A stretch of DNA of 64,000 nt from Devosia sp. 66-14 (GTDB lineage: Bacteria; Pseudomonadota; Alphaproteobacteria; Rhizobiales; Devosiaceae). The notes below the pieces were generated by a model. It was not told the origin of the DNA, did not search any database, and was given only the letters and a program-made list of their open reading frames with translations. Location of the stretch: contig MKVB01000001.1 of the NCBI GenBank assembly GCA_001899085.1, positions 530,785 to 594,784 of the forward strand, given 5' to 3'. Positions within the stretch are counted from its first letter, which is position 1; each line of letters starts with the position of its first letter. The position numbers and the translations under genes were made by a program. Below, piece after piece: positions 32,185 to 40,942 of this stretch.

Positions 32185-33170
32185 CTAGAAAGGAATGTCG
32201 TCGTCCAACCCAGTGAAGCTCGGCGTTGGCGGCAGCGCACCTTTGGGCAGTGGCAAGTTGGTGACGACGTACAGATTGAGGATGTCCTCGCGGTCCATGA
32301 ACATCACTTGGGACCGCTTTGTGGCATCGAGCCGCTCCCCCAGCCAGTTTCTGGCCTGCTTAGTGATCTCACCGCCGGCAACAATGAAGGCGTGATCAAC
32401 GAGCACGCGGCGATTGAGCTCTGGATCGAATATCTCGTGACCGAGCATCATCGTGACCTGGTTGAGGATCTCGGCGATGTTGCTCCCGCCCGCCTTACTC
32501 ATGCCTGCAGAATCCAGCCGCCCCTTCTTCGCTTGGATGCCGAAGTAGAGGACATGCAGCGTCGGCAGCGTGTACTTCATCCACACGTCCTTGCCGTACT
32601 CGAGAGCCTTGTCTTTGTGCCCTGCGGCGGTGATCCGGTGAAAGCCGAGCTGCCGAAACAGCGGCAGCAGCACTTCTTCGATCAGGTCGTCCTCGGAGCC
32701 CTTGTCGAGATAGGCGGCCAGTTGATCACGCCGCTCGACCTCTTTGGGAGACAGAGGGCGATGTGGGTTGGCGATCTCGGCGACCGTATTGGTTGCGATA
32801 TGGCGTAGCTGCCCTTGCCCATGGGCGTCATAGAAGGCCTCCCAGCCTTCCCGAGCGAGCACAATGTTGATCGCACTGAGAGCCTTGCTGCGGTCCGCGT
32901 CGTCTTCCTTCGCCTCGCCTTGTCGAGAACCCGACGGACGACCCGCACAAACGCGTCGGGCGGCACCGAAGGCAGCGGGTGCGGCATCGCCAAGACAACT
33001 TCCAGCCTATCTGACACCCACGCCCAGCGCGTTGAGCCATCTTGGGCGAAGTCGAGGTCACAGTCCTCAAAGAACTGCGTCAGGTAACTGCTGGAACGGT
33101 ATTCAAAGAACGGGACGTTGCCGCAAACGATGTCAGCCAGCTCCCTGAGGTTGCGGTTTCTCCACTTCAT
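32185..33170 (-). pseudogene. AbiJ-like/REase-like defence protein split by a frameshift
   Basis: The first part (MKWRNRNLRELADIVCGNVPFFEYRSSSYL...PDAFVRVVRRVLDKA) and the second part (EDDADRSKALSAINIVLAREGWEAFYDAHGQGQLRHIATN...) lie in different frames that meet near 32915. Adding one base there gives a single continuous protein. The first half resembles N-terminal domains of abortive-infection-type proteins; the second has a restriction-endonuclease-like signature EYGKDVW...LYFGIQAKKG (D...QxK). The downstream frame alone starts from an internal GTG and lacks the N-terminal half. Either the gene is dead or the assembly lost a base. Confidence 0.65.
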
Positions 33171-33255
33171 GCAAGAGAATCTAGGACAGAGAGCTGATTT
33201 GGGCAAATGGCCCGAGGCAACCTTTTGTAGAACCCGGATGTCCAATGACCGGGAG

Positions 33256-34056
33256 CTAGAACCGTCGCTGCCGCCTTCCGTATGCGCGAGCGCGGTTTGC
33301 CGCATAGCCGCGCTGAATCTCCCGTTCCCGCTGTTCGGCCATAAGTCGGCTCTCCCTCATCTGAGCATCGAGCCGCTGCACAATCTCGTCGGCGGCGAGG
33401 ATGCGCTCCTGACGGAGCGCTGCCGCGACGAACGCCTCCCGGTCGAGCCTTCCGATAACGGCATTGTTTTCAGCGCGTCCCGGAAACAGGCACCACAGCG
33501 TATCGCGCCGCCAGTCATCGCTCTCCGCTACCCTGAAGTCGAAGAACACCGGTACAGTGCTGGTCAGCCACGGCTCCGGGAAGCACTCGTCTGGCCAGTA
33601 GTGGAGAAAGACGCTGTCGTGTGAGGTGCGGCGTAACGAGTGCAGGCCCGCAACGAACCGCGGAAAGTCCCGTTTGAGGCGGGTGCCGTCGACAACCCAG
33701 ACCATGTTGCCATGAAATGCCTCACGGGCCCTTCGTTCATCCGGGTGCAGTGCCGAGTGCTGGAACTCGATCACCAGGCCATGTGCGGTTCGCACGTCAG
33801 CGATGTGCTTCTCACCGGCGGCCGGATCGAACTGGATGACTTCCTGCCATTCACGATCGAAGTGCTCCTTCCATGCCCGATGCCAGTCCGTTTCGGGTTC
33901 CCACCACTGATCGCACATGCGGACACCGCGGTGTGCCCAGTGCCAGATGCGGCGGGTGCCGCACTTGGCAACCACCGGCTGGCCGCAGCCCGGACAGTTG
34001 CCGGAAAGGCCCGGCACAGCGGCCTGACGTGTGTTGTCGACCAGTGCAAAATGCAT
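33256..34056 (-). CDS. CoiA-like competence/nuclease family protein
   Basis: A 266-residue protein. Near the N-terminus there is a zinc-finger-like CPGCGQPVVAKCG followed by WHWAHR; then ETDWHRAWKEHF and KHIADVRTAHGLVIEFQHSALH, a restriction-endonuclease-like D...ExQ active site typical of the CoiA family. A basic helical C-terminus follows. CoiA-like proteins occur with natural transformation and in mobile elements; here the setting is the island's defence region. The ATG gives family length. Confidence 0.8.
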   Translation of the reverse strand: MHFALVDNTRQAAVPGLSGNCPGCGQPVVAKCGTRRIWHWAHRGVRMCDQWWEPETDWHRAWKEHFDREWQEVIQFDPAAGEKHIADVRTAHGLVIEFQHSALHPDERRAREAFHGNMVWVVDGTRLKRDFPRFVAGLHSLRRTSHDSVFLHYWPDECFPEPWLTSTVPVFFDFRVAESDDWRRDTLWCLFPGRAENNAVIGRLDREAFVAAALRQERILAADEIVQRLDAQMRESRLMAEQREREIQRGYAANRARAYGRRQRRF

Positions 34057-34077
34057 CCCCTGCCCTCCGCTTGCGCG

Positions 34078-34401
34078 TCAGCCCTTGCGTCGTGCCTCGA
34101 AGGCGGCATGGGTTTCCGCCCATAGCGTTTCGGTTAGTGCCTTGACCGCATCGCGGTCGGCGGAGGTCTTGTAGCGCATGGCACCATTCACGTTGATGCC
34201 TGCGATGCCAAGCTGCTTGCCAGCTCGATGAAGGCAATCCTCATAGAAGGGGTCCCACAGCGGGTACTTACCCCTGGTGTTCCGTCTGCGGCCCGGCAGC
34301 CGGAAGGTATGCGCATCGATTATTGCTCCCACCTGCTCGGAGGAGAGCCTCCCGCCTATGATCGACGGATCGCCTTCCAGATATCGCTTCGTGATGCTCA
34401 T
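34078..34401 (-). CDS. hypothetical protein
   Basis: A 107-residue basic protein beginning MSITKRYLEGDPSIIGGRLSSEQVGAIIDAHTFRLPGRRRNTRGKYPLWDPFYEDC. Not recognised. The ATG chosen gives a compact product; in-frame sequence upstream runs through the divergent Gabija promoter region and looks non-coding. It lies 21 bp upstream of the CoiA-like gene on the same strand, so the two may be one operon. Confidence 0.55.
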   Translation of the reverse strand: MSITKRYLEGDPSIIGGRLSSEQVGAIIDAHTFRLPGRRRNTRGKYPLWDPFYEDCLHRAGKQLGIAGINVNGAMRYKTSADRDAVKALTETLWAETHAAFEARRKG

Positions 34402-34612
34402 GACGGGAAGCGTACCTCGTTTGCTCAGGGGTGCAAGCAGGCTTCGCCCGCATCTCAACAACAATGCCTCCAGCCTGAGCAGTGTCGTTGGGCCAGGTTC
34501 ATGCGAAAGAAAGTAACCGGCACCTTTGTCAGCGCGTATGGCCACTGCTATTGTACCGCATTGGAATAACTGGCGGAATTGATCGTCGGAACCAAGAGGA
34601 GAGAACGCGTCC

Positions 34613-36586
34613 GTGCTCATCGAAAAAGTAACGATCTCGAACTTTCGCTGCTTCGGCCCTGAGCCGATCAGCATCGCGATCGCGCCGGCCATCACCGCAG
34701 TCGTCGGCCCAAACGCCGCGGGCAAAACCGCCTTGCTGCAGGCACTGTCGAAGCTGTTCGGTATTTCGAAAGCGCAACGGGCGGTACAGCGTTCCGATTT
34801 TCACTTCGGGGCAGCAGATGACCCCGATAGCCGAGAACCGCGCGACCTATTCATTGATGTGCTGGTCGCCTTGCCTGAACTCGGCGACGGCACGGCGACA
34901 CCCGAATCCGTCGCCCCTTCCTTTCGGCACATGAAGATTGAGCGCCCCGACAGCATTCCGGTCTGCCGCCTCCGGCTGGAGGCCCGGTGGGAAGATGACG
35001 GCACCGTGGAGGGCGAGGTATCCCAGGATCTGTTCTGGGTCGACACCCTGGTCGACAAGCCCTCTGATGAGCAACGCCACTCTGTCTCAGCGTCCGATCG
35101 TGGACTTATCCAGCTTTACTACACCCCGGCTAGCCGTGATGCCGGAGCTCAGGTGCGTGCCACTGCAGGCGCATTGGCGGCCCGCCTACTCAGGGCTATC
35201 GAGTGGTCCTCTGCCACGGAAACGGCGGTGCAGGAGGCCGGTGATCACCTTTCGGAAGCGTTTGAGGCGGAGGAGGCCATCGCCGCGATTGGCAAGGCCC
35301 TGCGGAAGCGCTGGGCAGGACTTCACGACGATGTCGTCGACACAAAGCCCCGCCTAAGCCTCGTCAGCCGTCGATTCGAAGAGGTCGTGAATAAGATCGC
35401 GGTGATCTTTGAACAAGGGCCGGACGGCCATGAACGCGCACTTGACGACCTGAGCGACGGCCAGCAGTCCCTGTTCTACTTCGCACTGGCGGCCGCCGTG
35501 TTTGACCTCGAGCGTGCCGTTGTGGCTGGCGCCGTCGATGGGTTCCGAGATGACAACCTGCGTATTCCCGCGTTGACGCTGTTTGCACTCGAAGAGCCGG
35601 AGAACCACCTGTCGCCCTACTTCCTCGCCCGCATCGTTCGTCAGGTCCGCTCACTCACTGAGGAAGGTGGAGCGCAGGCCCTCGTGACCAGCCACTCGCC
35701 AGCCGTCCTTAGCCGCGTCAGCCCGCGCGAAGTCCGTTATTGCCGCATCGATCCAAAGACCCGCGTGTCTACCGTCAAGGGTCTGAAGATGCCCCCTGGC
35801 AAGGAGGAGGAAGCGAAGTTCGTACGCGGTGCCATCCTGGCCTATCCCGAACTGTACTTCGCGCGTTTCGTGCTCCTGGTAGAAGGCGACTCCGAGAGGA
35901 TCGTTCTGCCCAAGTTGGCCGAAGCACTCGACCTGCTTATTGATCCGGCCTTCGTCGCGATCGTCCCCCTGGGCGGGAGGCACGTGCAGCACTTCTGGCG
36001 GCTGCTTAAGGATCTCGACATTCCGTTCGCCACCCTGCTCGACCTTGATCTCGGGCGTGCCGGTGGCGGTTTCGGCCGCGTCAAGACGGCTATCGAAAAG
36101 CTGATCGCCTTTGGCGAGTCGAGAGCCGACCTCCTCGCGATCGAGGGCGGCGTGTTGGGTGACGCCGAATTCGCCAAGATGCACACGTGGAAGGACTCTT
36201 CCAAACTGAAGGCTTGGACGGACGACCTGAAGCGCCACCATGTCTATTTCTCGGCGCCGCTCGATCTGGACCTTTGCATGCTCTCAGCGTTTCCTGATGC
36301 CTACGAGAAGGTCATCCCGGAGGGCGGTGGCCCGAAAATGACAGCCGACGAGGCAGCAAAGGTGGTGCTTGGCACCGCCGGACAGGGAGCGGCCGCGTAC
36401 ACCGGGTCTTACGCTTCCTATCCGCCCCTAATGCCGGATTATCGGTATCATTTCATCACCCACAGCAAGCCGGCAACCCACCTCGCCGCGCTGACTCACG
36501 TCAAGCCTTCCGCCCTTGTCGCCGACATGCCGCCGGTGCTGGCGGAAGTGCTCAAGCACATCGCCAAGAAACTGCGGCGGGACTAG
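34613..36586 (+). CDS. gajA: Gabija GajA-like OLD-family ATP-dependent endonuclease
   Basis: A 657-residue protein: ABC-type ATPase domain with Walker A GPNAAGKT at residues 32-39, signature LSDGQQSLFYFAL near 280, Walker B FALEEPENHLSP near 325 and the switch TSHSPAVLSR near 360, then a TOPRIM nuclease domain with VLLVEGDSERIVLPKL near 422 and FATLLDLDLG (DxD) near 475. This is the OLD architecture, and the directly following helicase gene makes it a Gabija unit. GajA nicks DNA and is held back by ATP; depletion of nucleotides on infection releases it. GTG start; the two genes are separated by no bases. Confidence 0.88.
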   Translation: MLIEKVTISNFRCFGPEPISIAIAPAITAVVGPNAAGKTALLQALSKLFGISKAQRAVQRSDFHFGAADDPDSREPRDLFIDVLVALPELGDGTATPESVAPSFRHMKIERPDSIPVCRLRLEARWEDDGTVEGEVSQDLFWVDTLVDKPSDEQRHSVSASDRGLIQLYYTPASRDAGAQVRATAGALAARLLRAIEWSSATETAVQEAGDHLSEAFEAEEAIAAIGKALRKRWAGLHDDVVDTKPRLSLVSRRFEEVVNKIAVIFEQGPDGHERALDDLSDGQQSLFYFALAAAVFDLERAVVAGAVDGFRDDNLRIPALTLFALEEPENHLSPYFLARIVRQVRSLTEEGGAQALVTSHSPAVLSRVSPREVRYCRIDPKTRVSTVKGLKMPPGKEEEAKFVRGAILAYPELYFARFVLLVEGDSERIVLPKLAEALDLLIDPAFVAIVPLGGRHVQHFWRLLKDLDIPFATLLDLDLGRAGGGFGRVKTAIEKLIAFGESRADLLAIEGGVLGDAEFAKMHTWKDSSKLKAWTDDLKRHHVYFSAPLDLDLCMLSAFPDAYEKVIPEGGGPKMTADEAAKVVLGTAGQGAAAYTGSYASYPPLMPDYRYHFITHSKPATHLAALTHVKPSALVADMPPVLAEVLKHIAKKLRRD

Positions 36587-38494
36587 GTGATGGTGGTACT
36601 GTCACGACGAGTGCGCCGAGACGACTGGAGACCGATTGGCGTCGACGAGCTCGAGGCCAATGCGTTCAAGGTCGTACGATCGAGCGAAAACCGGTCGGTG
36701 ATTGCCGGACCGGGTGCCGGCAAGACTGAGCTGCTGGCCCAGCGGGCAGCCTACCTGCTCCAAACGGGGGCGGCTCGCTTCCCGCAGCGCATATTGGCCA
36801 TAAGCTTCACGCGCGACGCCGCAACGAATTTGGCCGATCGCGTCCGGCAGCGTTGTCACCGCGACCATGCGGGGCGCTTCGACTCCATGACGTTCGATGC
36901 GTTCAGCAAGTCGCTCATTGACCGCTTCGGCCAAGCGCTGCCGGAACGGTGGCGACCAAGCCCAGACTACGCGATCATGTTCCCGGGCGACCGGGACTAT
37001 CGAGAGTTCCTGACGCGGCAGGTCGGCACTCCGCCGCCGGCGATCGGAACGTACGCTGACCTGCAGGCCATCGCCGTAAAGACTTTCGAGCGTCGGTTCG
37101 TAGTTGGCTCGTCGCTGCCCATCGACGGCTGGTCGAACATGAGCGTGGCCCGGTGGGCGGCCGATCGCTTCTGGCAGCGCTCTCTCCACGAGGGCGACAA
37201 GTCGGTTCTGTCGTTCCCGATGATCTGCCGGCTCGCGGAGTTGCTGTTGCGCGTCAATCCCATGGCACAGATGGCACTGCGGCTGACGTATTCGCACCTG
37301 TTCATGGACGAGTTTCAGGACACCACTCAGGCGCAGTACGATCTCGTCAAAACGATGTTCCAGGGCAGCAAGACAGTTGTAACGGCGGTGGGGGACAACA
37401 AACAGCAGATCATGCGATGGGCGATGGCGATGGACGATCCTTTCGGCGCCTTTGACCAGGATTTTGGGGCCAAGCGGACGCCGCTCCACAACAACTACCG
37501 TTCATCGCCCGAACTCGTGCGCATTCAGCACGTCCTTGCTCAAGCGCTCGACGCCAAGGCGGTCGCGCCAGTATCAAAGTCCCTCAGCACAATTTCCGGC
37601 GACAGCTGCGCGATATGGGACTTCAGCACCCCCGCGATAGAGGCGCAGCGTTTGGCCGGATTTGTGGCCGCGCAGATGAAAACGCACAACTTGGCGCCTC
37701 GCGACTTTGTACTGCTCGTACGTCAAAAAGCCGCCGATTATGCCGCTGAGCTGGAGCCAGCTTTCGCAAAGGCTGGAATTCCCTTGAGGAACGAAGCCGG
37801 CGCGGTGGGCGCCGTGGCGCTACAGGAGCTATTATCGGAGCAACCGTCGGAACTGCTGATGGCCGTGCTGCGTCTGGCTACTGCAACTCGAGCGGGAAAG
37901 TACTGGTCAGAGTGTCAGGAACTTCTGGCAGCAGTCCGGGGGGTACCGTCAGACGAGGAGGTTGAGCGGAGCAAGCTAGCTCTAGAACTGGACGTCTACG
38001 TACTTGATTTTCTTGCCAAGAATCCCCGCCCGCCGACTTCCCTCGGAGCTGCACGGGCGATAGTCGACGGTGTCATCGCTTTCTTCGGGCGCCATCAGTT
38101 GGTCGCCCTGCACCCGGCCTATGGGCAGGGTGACTGGTTGGAAAAAGTCCTGGACGCTACGGCCCGACACCTCGCAGCCTCTTCAAATGGGATTTCGGAC
38201 TGGAGGTTGGCGCTGGATACCTATGAAGGCATTCACGCTGTACCTCTGATGACGATCCACAAAAGCAAAGGGCTCGAATATCACACCGTGATCTTCGTTG
38301 GCCTTGATGATGGTGCGTGGTGGAGCTTTGCGGGCGATGCCATCGAGGCCACAGCTGGCTTCTTTGTCGCATTCACCCGAGCGAAACAACGAGTGATCTT
38401 CACTTACTGCGAGAAGCGCGGCAGCCGCACGACAATTGCTACACTCTATGAAATGCTCGCGAGTGCGGGCGTGGCAACGCTCCAGATAGCCTAG
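36587..38494 (+). CDS. gajB: Gabija GajB-like UvrD/Rep-type helicase
   Basis: A 635-residue superfamily 1A helicase: Walker A AGPGAGKTELLAQRA near residues 40-54, LAISFTRDAATNLADRVR (Ia), Walker B LFMDEFQDTT near 240, VGDNKQQIMRWAMA (III) near 266, LHNNYRSSPELVRI (IV), TIHKSKGLEYHTVIFVG (V) near 556 and VAFTRAKQRVIF (VI). It starts immediately after the gajA stop (GTG, with ATG as next codon), so the pair is one translational unit. In Gabija GajB supports GajA; its DNA-end or ATPase activity helps activate the complex. Confidence 0.88.
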   Translation: MMVVLSRRVRRDDWRPIGVDELEANAFKVVRSSENRSVIAGPGAGKTELLAQRAAYLLQTGAARFPQRILAISFTRDAATNLADRVRQRCHRDHAGRFDSMTFDAFSKSLIDRFGQALPERWRPSPDYAIMFPGDRDYREFLTRQVGTPPPAIGTYADLQAIAVKTFERRFVVGSSLPIDGWSNMSVARWAADRFWQRSLHEGDKSVLSFPMICRLAELLLRVNPMAQMALRLTYSHLFMDEFQDTTQAQYDLVKTMFQGSKTVVTAVGDNKQQIMRWAMAMDDPFGAFDQDFGAKRTPLHNNYRSSPELVRIQHVLAQALDAKAVAPVSKSLSTISGDSCAIWDFSTPAIEAQRLAGFVAAQMKTHNLAPRDFVLLVRQKAADYAAELEPAFAKAGIPLRNEAGAVGAVALQELLSEQPSELLMAVLRLATATRAGKYWSECQELLAAVRGVPSDEEVERSKLALELDVYVLDFLAKNPRPPTSLGAARAIVDGVIAFFGRHQLVALHPAYGQGDWLEKVLDATARHLAASSNGISDWRLALDTYEGIHAVPLMTIHKSKGLEYHTVIFVGLDDGAWWSFAGDAIEATAGFFVAFTRAKQRVIFTYCEKRGSRTTIATLYEMLASAGVATLQIA

Positions 38495-38510
38495 GCTGGG
38501 GCACGCCCGC

Positions 38511-39400
38511 CTAACTGGGCGAGCGCCCCTTCCTGAGGAAGGCTGCGGCCTCGGAGGCGCGTGCGGCGGCGGCGAAAACCGCGTGGCCGTCATCCTTCAG
38601 TAGCTGCAGCCAGTTGGCCAGATACTGGGCATGGTCCGGCCGGACGCTCTGGGTAATCCCGAGCTCGGCACACAGGAACGCGGCACCGATCTCGGCGACG
38701 AGCTCCTCGGCTGCATAGGCCTTATCGCCGAAGCGCTTGCCCATCTGGCGGTTCAGCCGGTGGGCGGGTCCGGTCCAATGCACCAGTTCGTGGACCAGTG
38801 TGGCGTAGTAGCCTTCGTCGCGGGTCATGGTTTTCGTACCGGTGAAAAGCCCCTCGGCCGGCATTTGGATACGGTCCGCGGCACCGTCGAAGTACGCGCG
38901 ATCACCACCATGCTCAATCCGGGCCCCAGTGGCACTCACGAACCGGTCGGCACCCTCAAGCCGGGCGATCGGGCCCAAGTCCTTGATCTCTTCGGGCAGC
39001 ACGTAGCCATCGACCTGGGCGGCATTGAACACGGACGAAGCGCGTGCCACCCGGCGCTTGCCATCATCGCCCTCAGTAGGGTCGGGCCCTCGAACTCCTT
39101 GTAGAAGATGACAAGGGAGGCCTTCTCGCCTTTGCGGACCTGGACGCCACGCTCGGCCCACTGCTTGTAGGTTGCCCACTGCGGTGTCGCATAATGGCGA
39201 ACCTCGGCCATAACCCAGAGGTTGAGGACGTTGATGCCGGAGTAGCTCTTGCCGGTAACGGCGTTGACCGGCAGGTGGAGGGCCCCTGCCCCGCGGCGCC
39301 ACGGCAGACTCGGCTTGCCCGGATCAGCTTCGATGGCGGCGATGAGCTGGTTGGTGATTTCGGCGTGAAGGTCACGGCGTTCGGATGCGGTTGTAGACAT
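38511..39400 (-). pseudogene. ardC: ArdC-type antirestriction/ssDNA-binding protein, frameshifted
   Basis: The N-terminal frame (MSTTASERRDLHAEITNQL...PWRRGAG...GINVLNLW...ASLVIFYKEFEGP) breaks near 39090; the C-terminal frame continues DPTEGDDGKRRVARASSVFNAAQVDGY...and includes the zincin motif ATLVHELVHWTGPAHRL (HELxH). One added G in the GGG run joins the parts into a full ArdC-like protein of about 296 residues. ArdC proteins protect incoming plasmid or ICE DNA. AAGGAGA precedes the ATG. Homopolymer loss may be real decay or an assembly error. Confidence 0.7.
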
Positions 39401-39724
39401 GGTCGTCTCCTTCGTTCCGAGCCGCCTTGATTGGCGGTCTCGATGCCGAAGGACGGCGACGGGGTGACGAGCAGGTGCGGAACCCGACCCGAAGGGAGGG
39501 CGGGCGGCGATAGCCGAAAGCCGAGGCAGGTGCCTTGCAGCGCCTGCGCCCCGGCGCAGCTTGGCATTGTGAGAGACCGGAAGCGGCGAGTACGACGGAA
39601 CGCATCGACACCGCACCAAAGACCGCAAACACTGCAACGAATAGCGACAATCATGCAACGATACGACATGATGATGCAACAAACTCGCCTTGACGCGCAT
39701 CGGCAGCTGTGTCAAGCCATACCC

Positions 39725-40936
39725 ATGACCACCACTACGACGATCGAGGGAATGGACCACTTTCCGATAATTCAGGCCCTCTGCAGGGCCGCCATGGCAT
39801 CGCCATCTGTCGCCGTCCGGCGACAGGTTGAGCGCCTGCGCGATGCACTGATCGCAGAAGGAGATCCGAAGCAGGCCAAAGCCCTGGCGTCCATTCTCGA
39901 CAACGCCGAGGGGGTACAGGAAATGGCCCCCAGCCGGTTGACGATCTCCAAGACGTCCCTGCCAGGTGAGACACTCTCGCCGAATACGCAGGTTCCGGTC
40001 GACCGGGAGACCTCGACGCCCCTGGCTGAGATTATCTTTCCTCGCCAGATCAACGACCAGGCGCCCCTCTTCGGCCCAGCTATCACCGCGGCCATCAAGT
40101 CGCTGCTGGAGGAGTGGCGGGACCTGGAGGCGCTGGCACGCTACGATGTGGCCCCCCCCAAGACCTGCCTGATCTACGGTGCTCCCGGAACGGGCAAGAC
40201 CCGACTCGCAACTTGGATCGCCGGCCAGCTCGACCTGCCTTTGGTCGTCGCACGGCTGGACAGTCTGGTGTCGTCATTCCTCGGCACGTCCTCGCGCAAC
40301 ATCGGCACATTGTTCTCGTTCGCGAACCGCTACCGCTGTGTCTTGCTGCTGGACGAGTTCGACTCCCTCGCCAAGCTCAGGGACGACCCGCAGGAAGTCG
40401 GCGAGATCAAGCGCGTCGTGAACGCCCTGCTGCAAAATCTCGACTCCCGCAAAGACGTGGGGCTCACGATCGGTATCACCAACCATCCCCAGCTTCTGGA
40501 TTCGGCGGTATGGCGGCGCTTCGAGATCCAGCTCGAGGTGCCACGGCCGGACCTCGCGATCCGGCAGGACCTGACACGCCAGTTTATGGCGCCGATCGAC
40601 GCACCCGCGGCACATCAGCGACTTTTGGCATGGCTGACCGAGGGCGCCACAGGCGCCGAGATTGAGGCACTGGTGCGGACCTATAAGCGGTCGCTGGCGT
40701 TCGGCGGCCCCGAGAAGATCGACCTGCTCGATGTGTTCCGCCACTTCGCTACCCTGCACAGCGGCCGCATCTCCGACGAGAAGAAGGCCCTCGTCTTCGG
40801 CAACCAGGGCGAGCTGCTGCTTGCCTTGCATGAAGCGCAGGACGGCAAGTTTTCGACGGCCGAGCTCGCCGAAATCACGGGCCGCGACAAATCGACGGTC
40901 AGCCGCCAGCTCGCGGCGGCGCGTGAAAAGGACTAA
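39725..40936 (+). CDS. ietA: IetA-like AAA ATPase
   Basis: A 403-residue AAA protein with Walker A IYGAPGTGKTRLATWIA, Walker B VLLLDEFDSLAKLRDD and sensor IGITNHPQLLDSAVWRRFEI. The end FSTAELAEITGRDKSTVSRQLAAAREKD resembles a helix-turn-helix. It is followed six bases later by the subtilase gene, giving the IetAS layout, known as a plasmid stability/incompatibility locus in Agrobacterium and as an anti-phage system. The ATG at MTTTTTIEG was chosen; other in-frame Met codons at 39654 and 39752 are possible. Confidence 0.8.
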   Translation: MTTTTTIEGMDHFPIIQALCRAAMASPSVAVRRQVERLRDALIAEGDPKQAKALASILDNAEGVQEMAPSRLTISKTSLPGETLSPNTQVPVDRETSTPLAEIIFPRQINDQAPLFGPAITAAIKSLLEEWRDLEALARYDVAPPKTCLIYGAPGTGKTRLATWIAGQLDLPLVVARLDSLVSSFLGTSSRNIGTLFSFANRYRCVLLLDEFDSLAKLRDDPQEVGEIKRVVNALLQNLDSRKDVGLTIGITNHPQLLDSAVWRRFEIQLEVPRPDLAIRQDLTRQFMAPIDAPAAHQRLLAWLTEGATGAEIEALVRTYKRSLAFGGPEKIDLLDVFRHFATLHSGRISDEKKALVFGNQGELLLALHEAQDGKFSTAELAEITGRDKSTVSRQLAAAREKD

Positions 40937-40942
40937 GCACCG

